Assembly: GCA_023485185.1 (NCBI GenBank)
Contig: JAMCZP010000257.1
Span: 1-12,301, forward strand
Length of the DNA: 12,301 bases
Source of the DNA: Gammaproteobacteria bacterium
GTDB taxonomy: Bacteria; Pseudomonadota; Gammaproteobacteria; Pseudomonadales; Halomonadaceae
Direction of reading: 5' to 3'
Position numbers and translations under genes: made by a program. This document shows, piece after piece, positions 7,293 to 12,301 of the stretch; the first letter of the stretch is position 1; every line of letters starts with the position of its first letter. The notes below the pieces were generated by a model, which was not told the DNA's origin, made no database searches, and saw nothing but the letters and a program-made list of their open reading frames with translations.

Positions 7293-8159
7293 TTATTCGC
7301 CGTCGGTTAAACGGGTGTAGGTTTCCGGGCGGCGGTCACGGCAGAACTGCCAGTTGTTGCGTACCTCGCGCACCATGTCTAAATCGATCTCGTGTACCAG
7401 CAGCTCGTCTTCGGTTTCGCTGGCCTGGGCTTCGATTTTGCCGCGTGGGTTGACGATATAGCTGGAGCCGTAAAAATCGCCGATATTCCAAGGCGCTTCG
7501 CTGCCGACGCGGTTGATGGCAGCGATAAAGCAGCCGTTAGCGGCGGCCGAGGCGGGCTGTTCAAGCTCCCATAAATATTGGGATAGCCCGGCCACGGTGG
7601 CGGAGGGGTTGAAGATGACTTCGGCACCGTTAAGGGCCAGTGCTCGCCAGCCTTCGGGGAAGTGACGGTCGTAGCAGATATACACGCCGATCTTGCCGTA
7701 GGCGGTATCGAACACTGGCCAGTTGGATTGGCCCGGCTTAAAGAAGAATTTTTCCCAAAAGCCAGCCACTTGGGGAATGTGTGTCTTGTGGTATTTGCCT
7801 AGATAGCTACCGTCAGCGTCGAATACTGCCGCCGTGTTGTAGTAAACGCCGGTCTCGGTCTCTTCATAGATAGGGACGATGATCACCATGCGGTGCTCAG
7901 CCGCGAGCTTCTGCATCATCTGGCAGGTGGGGCCTTCCGGCACCCGCTCGGCAGCGGCGTACCATTTGCTGTCCTGGCTGGGGCAAAAGTAGGGCTGATT
8001 GAACACTTCCTGGAAGCACAGCACCTGCACGCCTTGTTCGGCGGCTTGCTTGATCAGCGGCAGATGCGCTTCGTTCATCGCGTCTCGAATGGCAGCGGGT
8101 TCTAAGTCGGTACTGGTTTTCAGGCCCATTTGAATCAGGCCGATTTTCATCTTCTGCAT
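7293..8159 (-). CDS. Beta-ureidopropionase, nitrilase superfamily
   Basis: 288 aa cytoplasmic C-N hydrolase. It converts N-carbamoyl-beta-alanine (or N-carbamoyl-beta-aminoisobutyrate) to the beta-amino acid plus ammonia and CO2, the third step of the pathway. The nitrilase Glu-Lys-Cys triad is present: E51 (CFQEVFNQPYF), K125 (YHKTHIP) and C162 (YICYDRHFPEG), with the accessory glutamate E136 (GFWEKFFF). The start is set at ATG 8159, which has AGAGGG six bases upstream. An in-frame ATG 33 bases further up (8192) lacks such a site. This bacterial nitrilase-type enzyme takes the place of the M20-metallopeptidase amidohydrolase (HyuC/PydC-like) found in other bacteria. Close homologues also act on N-carbamoyl-D-amino acids or putrescine derivatives, but the hydA-preT-preA neighbours support the call. 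First gene of the operon. Confidence 0.92.
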   Translation of the reverse strand: MQKMKIGLIQMGLKTSTDLEPAAIRDAMNEAHLPLIKQAAEQGVQVLCFQEVFNQPYFCPSQDSKWYAAAERVPEGPTCQMMQKLAAEHRMVIIVPIYEETETGVYYNTAAVFDADGSYLGKYHKTHIPQVAGFWEKFFFKPGQSNWPVFDTAYGKIGVYICYDRHFPEGWRALALNGAEVIFNPSATVAGLSQYLWELEQPASAAANGCFIAAINRVGSEAPWNIGDFYGSSYIVNPRGKIEAQASETEDELLVHEIDLDMVREVRNNWQFCRDRRPETYTRLTDGE

Positions 8160-8228
8160 AAAAAGCCCTCTCGTGTCATACGCGCTCACCATTGGCTAGC
8201 GCATCACGGCAAGTTAAAACACTAATCG

Positions 8229-8272
8229 CTAATATTTATGAGTGTGATGACGGTCACTTGGCGTGTGATGAC
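8229..8272 (-). promoter_or_regulatory. Candidate promoter of the pyrimidine operon with paired 10-bp repeats
   Basis: On the minus strand a -35-like GTGACC (8257-8252) and a -10-like TATTAG (8234-8229) are 17 bases apart, each matching consensus at 4 of 6. On the plus strand, GTGTGATGAC occurs at 8242-8251 and again at 8263-8272, a direct repeat with 21-base periodicity (two helical turns). One copy lies in the spacer and one just upstream of the -35. This placement suggests cooperative binding by a regulator, possibly the LysR-type protein at 10361-11263. That link is inferred. Confidence 0.4.
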
Positions 8273-8320
8273 ACCGGCGTTAAAGCCGAGTGTTTATTGT
8301 TATGTTGAAAGTTGTCATGT

Positions 8321-8349
8321 TTGACAGCTTTTTGAACATAGTCCTTTAT
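8321..8349 (+). promoter_or_regulatory. Candidate promoter toward the NCS1 transporter
   Basis: A perfect -35 TTGACA (8321-8326) is followed after 17 bases by CTTTAT (8344-8349), a poor -10 with 3 of 6 matches. TGACA at the -35 is also half of a small inverted repeat, TGTCA (8313-8317)/TGACA (8322-8326). It would give a leader of over 400 bases, so a start nearer the gene in the AT-rich stretch is just as possible. Confidence 0.25.
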
Positions 8350-8768
8350 GCCGTCTCTTTTCAAGGATTTTTTATCTACCGTTGAATGTGATATTAAGTT
8401 GTTGATTTTATATGTTTTTGTTTTTTAAAGAGCCTGTTTTTACTGATTTGGTGAATACGTGCACATGTTTGGTGATTTTTTTATATTTTTATAAATCAAC
8501 AGTTTGTGAAGTTGATGTGGGGTTTTAAATGATTTTTTTGTATCTTTTTGGTGCGTTATTTTTTTAACCAGCTAAGGTTTTTAGTGGTCTTACGTCGCGT
8601 TCAAAAACACAATAACAATTGAGGGTGCGGTGACTGCCTATCTGTCGATTAAGTCAGCTTTTTGTTCAATAAGTTATCCGTCATGCGGTGTTTTTAGGCA
8701 TGTTTATTGCTGCAACGAAAGCTGAACCCGTGAATGCGATCGGCAATGTCGCTGCTGAGGAGAATAAA

Positions 8769-10286
8769 ATGACAGGCTCAAGAACCCAGATGGTAGACAG
8801 AGAGGGGCTGATTGAACTCCATGTTGAGGACGACGTGCGTGAGAGTCCTCGTTTCAATGACGATATTGCACCTACCCAGGCAAGTGAGCGCACGTGGAGC
8901 AAGTGGAACATTGCAGCGCTGTGGGTAGGAATGTCGATTTGTGTACCCACCTATACGCTGGGCGGGGTGTTAACCGCTTATTTTGGCTTAAGCGTGGGAG
9001 AGGCGCTCTTTGCCATCTTGCTCGCCAACGTGATCGTACTGATTCCACTGACGCTGAATGCTTTTCCCGGTACTAAGTTCGGTATTCCTTTTCCGGTGGT
9101 ATTGCGCTCATCCTTCGGTATTTTGGGCTCGAATGTGCCGTGCCTAGTACGTGCACTGGTAGGCTGCGGCTGGTTCGGTATTCAGACCATGTTTGGCGGG
9201 TTGGCGATTCACTTGCTGTTGTCTGAGTTGATTCCCGCCTGGGCGGCACTTGGCGGCGTGGGGGAAGTGATTGGCTTCTTTGTTTTCGGGGCGATGAATC
9301 TCTACGTGGTAATTCGTGGGGCAGAATCGATTAAGTGGTTGGAAACACTAGCCGCGCCGTTACTGTTGGCGGTAGGCATTGGGCTGATGATGTGGGCGTG
9401 GCCGAATATGTCAATGACCGAGCTGCTGGCGCAGCCGCCGTCACGTCCTGAAGGCGCGTCGGTGTATGGCTACTTCTTTGCTGGTTTAACCGCCATGGTG
9501 GGGTTTTGGGCCACGCTGTCACTTAATATTCCTGATTTCAGTCGCTTTGCGAAAAGCCAAAAGGATCAAATTGCTGGCCAGATAATCGGTTTACCGCTGA
9601 CGATGTTCTTCTTTGCCGCCCTCGGCGTGGTGTTAACCGCGGCGTCTGAGACGCTAGTGGGTCAAACCGTTGCTGACCCGGTGCGTTTGATCGGCTATAT
9701 CGACAGTCCCTTCTGGGTAGTGATGGCAATGCTGTTAATCATTATTGCCACCATTTCGACCAATACTGCGTCGAATATTGTTTCTCCTACCAATGACTTC
9801 CAAAATATTGCCCCCAAGTTGATCAATCAGACCCGCGGCGTACTGATGACCGGTGCGGTGGGGGTACTATTGATGGGCTACGATCTTTTGCAAAAAGCGG
9901 GGGTAATTCCTCCCGGCGTATCACTTGAACAGATGTATTCGAACTGGCTGCTTGGCTACTCAAGCCTGCTTGGTCCTATCGCCGGCATTATGGCGGTCGA
10001 TTATTTTTTGATTAAAAAGCAGCGCCTTGATATCCCTAGCCTGTATATGGATAACCAAGCCTACCCTGCGGTGAACATGGCTGGTTTTATCGCCTTTGGC
10101 GTGCCGGTGCTACTCACGTTGATCTCACTAGTAACGGGAACGATGAACTGGTTCTACGATTACGGCTGGTTCACCGGCTCGGCGCTGGGTGCGATTGTTT
10201 ACTATGTGGCAAGCCAAGTGTTGGCTTCGTCTCCCCAGGCGGGACCCGCACCGATCATGGCCAGCGAGGCAACCAAGCCACGCTAA
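8769..10286 (+). CDS. NCS1-family pyrimidine/hydantoin-type transporter
   Basis: 505 aa inner-membrane permease of the nucleobase:cation symporter-1 family (relatives: Mhp1, PucI, Fur-type uracil permeases of fungi). The N-terminal block NDDIAPTQASERTWSKWN is a family hallmark. About twelve hydrophobic segments follow from residue 48 to about 490. Residues likely equivalent to the Mhp1 ligand-binding set (W117, Q121, W220, N318) are W135 and Q139 (GCGWFGIQT, same 4-residue spacing), W247 (GFWATLSLNIPDFSRF), and N332 or N336 (STNTASNIVSPTNDF). The start is ATG 8769, with GAGGAG six bases upstream. It is divergent from the pyrimidine operon, so uracil, thymine, dihydropyrimidine or a hydantoin is the probable cargo; the sequence alone does not decide which. 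A strong terminator follows at 10334-10358. Confidence 0.9.
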   Translation: MTGSRTQMVDREGLIELHVEDDVRESPRFNDDIAPTQASERTWSKWNIAALWVGMSICVPTYTLGGVLTAYFGLSVGEALFAILLANVIVLIPLTLNAFPGTKFGIPFPVVLRSSFGILGSNVPCLVRALVGCGWFGIQTMFGGLAIHLLLSELIPAWAALGGVGEVIGFFVFGAMNLYVVIRGAESIKWLETLAAPLLLAVGIGLMMWAWPNMSMTELLAQPPSRPEGASVYGYFFAGLTAMVGFWATLSLNIPDFSRFAKSQKDQIAGQIIGLPLTMFFFAALGVVLTAASETLVGQTVADPVRLIGYIDSPFWVVMAMLLIIIATISTNTASNIVSPTNDFQNIAPKLINQTRGVLMTGAVGVLLMGYDLLQKAGVIPPGVSLEQMYSNWLLGYSSLLGPIAGIMAVDYFLIKKQRLDIPSLYMDNQAYPAVNMAGFIAFGVPVLLTLISLVTGTMNWFYDYGWFTGSALGAIVYYVASQVLASSPQAGPAPIMASEATKPR

Positions 10287-10290
10287 AAAA

Positions 10291-10329
10291 CGTAACAAGC
10301 AACGCTAGGAAAGTAAAAATTGCGTTACG
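10291..10329 (+). repeat. Small inverted repeat before the transporter terminator
   Basis: CGTAAC (10291-10296) and GTTACG (10324-10329) are complementary. The pairing can extend to GCAA (10299-10302) with TTGC (10320-10323) if two bases bulge. It starts five bases after the transporter stop. It may form a second stem protecting the mRNA 3' end; function unknown. Confidence 0.35.
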
Positions 10330-10333
10330 GTTT

Positions 10334-10358
10334 AAGCCCGGCCTCATGCCGGGTTTTT
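10334..10358 (+). terminator. Rho-independent terminator of the NCS1 gene
   Basis: CCCGGC (10337-10342) pairs with GCCGGG (10348-10353) around loop CTCAT, followed by TTTTT (10354-10358). The stem can extend to about nine pairs using AAG before and TTT after. It lies about 50 bases past the transporter stop and two bases before the convergent regulator's stop codon. The minus strand lacks a good T-run after the stem, so it serves mainly the plus-strand gene. Confidence 0.9.
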
Positions 10359-10360
10359 CG

Positions 10361-11263
10361 TTAATTACTTTTGATTAAGCTCAGGAATGCATCCACCACT
10401 CGGTTGGCCCGGCGGTCGTGGCGGGTGATCAGCACAAAGGGAATACGGTAGTGCTGCGTGGCAATATGCAGGGCTCGCATCTTGCCCGCTGCCACCCACT
10501 GAGCGGCGACATGTTCTGGTAGAAAGCCTATAAAACGCCCGGTGAGGATCAAAAAGGCGGCACCTTCGCGATCTGATGCGGAAGCACGCAGGCTGAGCGC
10601 ATCATGGGCTTGGCGTGCCTCAAAAGGCAGCGGATAACGCGGCGAAATAGCCGGGTAGGGGGCGATGTCAGAAAAAAGGAGCACTTCATCTCGTTCAGCA
10701 AACAGCGGATGCCCTACGGCGCAATAAAGATACGATGGCTCGTCGTATAGATGTCGGGTTTCTAAACTAGTGGGCAGGTTGACGGCGGGCACTACCCCAA
10801 CATGCAGGTGACCATCCATCACACCTCGAATAACAGCGTCAGAGGGCTCCATGTGAATATGTAGCGTCACCTCATGCTCCGGCGCGCTAAGCTCGGCGAG
10901 CGCATTGGTAACGTGCATGGCGGGCAGCGTTACTAGATTATCGGTGATACCGATATTCAGCTCGCCCTTAATGGTTTGATGCAGGGCGTTAACATCGCTT
11001 TTAAACGTTTCCAGTGCGGTAAGCAGTGTTAAACCCGCCTGATAAATCTCTTTTCCCTCTTCGGTTAAGCTAAAGCCACCCCGGCCACGCTGGCAGAGGG
11101 AAAAGCCCAGCCGTCCTTCTAAATCATTCATATGTTGGCTAATCGCCGAGCGGCTAATACCAAGCGTTGTCTCTGCAGCGGTGAAGCCGCCACACTCAAC
11201 GACCGTTTTAAAAATGCGGATTAAGCGTATTTCGTAGTCGCTCATTTGCCCTAGCGATGCCAT
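10361..11263 (-). CDS. LysR-type transcriptional regulator
   Basis: 300 aa from ATG 11263, which has AGGAG four bases upstream. A second in-frame ATG at 11245 (MSDYEIRL) is possible but has a weaker site, and one at 11290 would begin with extra non-family residues. The winged helix-turn-helix covers about residues 8-68: FKTVVECGGFTAAETTLGISRSAISQHMNDLE, then LGFSLCQRGRGGFSLTEEG. A linker helix leads to a type-2 periplasmic-binding-protein-like effector domain from about residue 98 (GELNIGITDN) to the end. The gene is convergent with the NCS1 transporter, with 74 bases between stops. By position it is a good candidate to control the transporter and the pyrimidine operon, perhaps through the repeats at 8242-8272. 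LysR proteins usually act from a divergent position, so the target is uncertain. Confidence 0.9.
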   Translation of the reverse strand: MASLGQMSDYEIRLIRIFKTVVECGGFTAAETTLGISRSAISQHMNDLEGRLGFSLCQRGRGGFSLTEEGKEIYQAGLTLLTALETFKSDVNALHQTIKGELNIGITDNLVTLPAMHVTNALAELSAPEHEVTLHIHMEPSDAVIRGVMDGHLHVGVVPAVNLPTSLETRHLYDEPSYLYCAVGHPLFAERDEVLLFSDIAPYPAISPRYPLPFEARQAHDALSLRASASDREGAAFLILTGRFIGFLPEHVAAQWVAAGKMRALHIATQHYRIPFVLITRHDRRANRVVDAFLSLIKSN

Positions 11264-11466
11264 AACACTCCTTGGTAAATAGACAATCAATAGGTAACGT
11301 CACGCTTTTTAACCAATCACCCGCGAGAAAAACTGATATACATCACAAATGCACCGCGTCAATATCGCATAAGTTATGTGTCCGCGAGCGTGGTGTGGCG
11401 TTTCTGGTTCCTTTTTTACACTGTATCAGGTGTCCTGGTAAGGCGCCTGAATAAGGCTTTTCTGCG

Positions 11467-12301
11467 ATGTCTATCATTACGACTGATGTAAATAATGAAG
11501 CTTTAAAGGCAGGCAAAAGCTACCACCAACAGCGGTGGCAAGTAATAGCGCTTTACCTGCTGGCACTTATCATCACCATGTTGCTGTTTGGCTGGTTACT
11601 TCGTGAACAGTATAAGCAGGAAATCGAGTCTGCCGAGTCGCAGATTACAGCGCGTGCCAATGTCGTCACCGAGTGGGCAAAAGGAGTATTTGCGCAAAGT
11701 GGACAGGCACTATTTGGCCTTGGTGAATTATTAGCTATGCAGGGGATGCCTGATGAAGATAACACTCAGGCTCTTCAGCGGGCGTTAGACAATCTTAAGA
11801 TGTATGTGCCTATGACGGATGAAATAGCCGTTCTAGCGCCTACTGGCCGAGTATTGGCAAGTAGTATGGGGACCCGAAGTGCGGGGGTTGATATCAGCAA
11901 CACACGTTTTTTTAATGCTTTTAAACAAGGAGGTCAGCAGGAAATAATTACCCCGCTACACTGGTCTGAGCGTGACCAAGCTTATTATTTGTACCATGGC
12001 CGGCGGTTAGATACCTCAAGTGGTGACTTTGCGGGTTTGGTAATCTCTAGTATTGCTCCACGAGTATTTGCCGATGCCTTACAACAAATGCACGTATATG
12101 ACGGCGAAAGCATTGCACTGATTGATTCTGATTCAAAGTTAATTGCTAGACACCCTGCAAGTGATCGCTTTTCCATCGGCATGAAAGTTGAGAATTCTCA
12201 AGCGTTACAAGGAGTAGTGAGCGGAGAGTCTTTTTGGTCATTCAAAGCGCTATCGCCCATTGATGGACGTGAGCGACTGTTCCATATGCAGCGGGTAGGT
12301 G
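11467..12301 (+). CDS. Membrane sensor protein with dCache-like periplasmic domain (C-terminus outside window)
   Basis: The first 278 codons of a gene cut by the right edge, read by hand. An in-frame stop at 11452-11454 fixes ATG 11467 as the first start; its ribosome site is weak (AAGG about 10 bases upstream). A short cytoplasmic N-terminus is followed by one transmembrane helix (about residues 26-45, VIALYLLALIITMLLFGWLL). A likely periplasmic domain starts with a helix (EIESAESQITARANVVTEW). DISNTRFFNAF (142-152), a hydrophobic strand GDFAGLVISSI (186-196) and ESIALIDSDSKLIARHP (214-230) match the two-lobe dCache sensor pattern. Such domains precede GGDEF, histidine-kinase or methyl-accepting outputs; this pattern is most familiar from GGDEF diguanylate cyclases. 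The output domain and second membrane helix are not in view, so the enzyme type is open. No link to the pyrimidine genes is evident. Confidence 0.75.
   Translation, partial: MSIITTDVNNEALKAGKSYHQQRWQVIALYLLALIITMLLFGWLLREQYKQEIESAESQITARANVVTEWAKGVFAQSGQALFGLGELLAMQGMPDEDNTQALQRALDNLKMYVPMTDEIAVLAPTGRVLASSMGTRSAGVDISNTRFFNAFKQGGQQEIITPLHWSERDQAYYLYHGRRLDTSSGDFAGLVISSIAPRVFADALQQMHVYDGESIALIDSDSKLIARHPASDRFSIGMKVENSQALQGVVSGESFWSFKALSPIDGRERLFHMQRVG

Larger units (their letters stand above)
8160..8768. other. 609-base AT-rich divergent intergenic region
   Basis: This gap separates the minus-strand pyrimidine operon from the plus-strand transporter, so it must hold both promoters. The proximal left part (8160-8280) has mixed composition and the repeat-bearing promoter annotated separately. 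From about 8340 to 8600 it is strikingly AT- and T-rich on the plus strand, with runs such as TTTTTT and an inverted repeat TTTATA/TATAAA (8480-8495). I see no convincing gene in it. An in-frame ATG at 8688 could extend the transporter by 27 residues, but the ribosome site favours 8769. Confidence 0.7.

Noticed and set aside
8688..8768. Earlier start for the NCS1 transporter
   Set aside because: In frame, but without a good ribosome site. GAGGAG six bases before ATG 8769 is much better.

Overview
The window looks like a chromosomal segment of a gammaproteobacterium, most like Halomonas or a relative. This rests on protein style, gene order and moderately high GC coding DNA, and no database was searched. 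It is ordinary metabolic DNA, centred on nitrogen scavenging. I see no tRNA, rRNA, insertion sequence, integrase or CRISPR array.

Left part (1-2015, minus strand): the start of a nitrate-type ABC transporter operon. It has a Tat-exported substrate-binding protein (NrtA-like, 340-1638) followed by the N-terminus of the permease (1-313, cut by the window edge). The 377-base leader upstream is the most interesting stretch. It holds a sigma-54-type -24/-12 element (1807-1822). Just downstream lie two hairpins whose six-base loops both begin with A and have G at position 4 (1774-1793 and 1740-1755). The second overlaps the 5' arm of a strong intrinsic terminator (1693-1750). This is the layout of an ANTAR-protein (NasR/NasT-type) antitermination leader.

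Next (2016-2952, minus strand): a lone periplasmic siderophore-binding protein of the FatB/YclQ type. A perfect 13-bp inverted repeat brackets its predicted -10 box, and a weak Fur-like match lies beside it.

Centre (3010-8159, minus strand): a four-gene operon for reductive pyrimidine breakdown. Transcription order is beta-ureidopropionase, dihydropyrimidinase (HydA), PreT and PreA, ending in a hairpin terminator. Together these convert uracil or thymine to beta-alanine or beta-aminoisobutyrate plus ammonia and CO2.

Right part: after a 609-base AT-rich divergent promoter region comes an NCS1-family transporter (8769-10286, plus strand), the likely uptake step for the base or a dihydro/hydantoin relative. 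A shared intergenic terminator separates it from a convergent LysR-type regulator (10361-11263, minus strand), a plausible controller of the cassette. The window ends inside a membrane sensor protein with a dCache-like periplasmic domain (11467 onward, plus strand), whose output domain lies outside.
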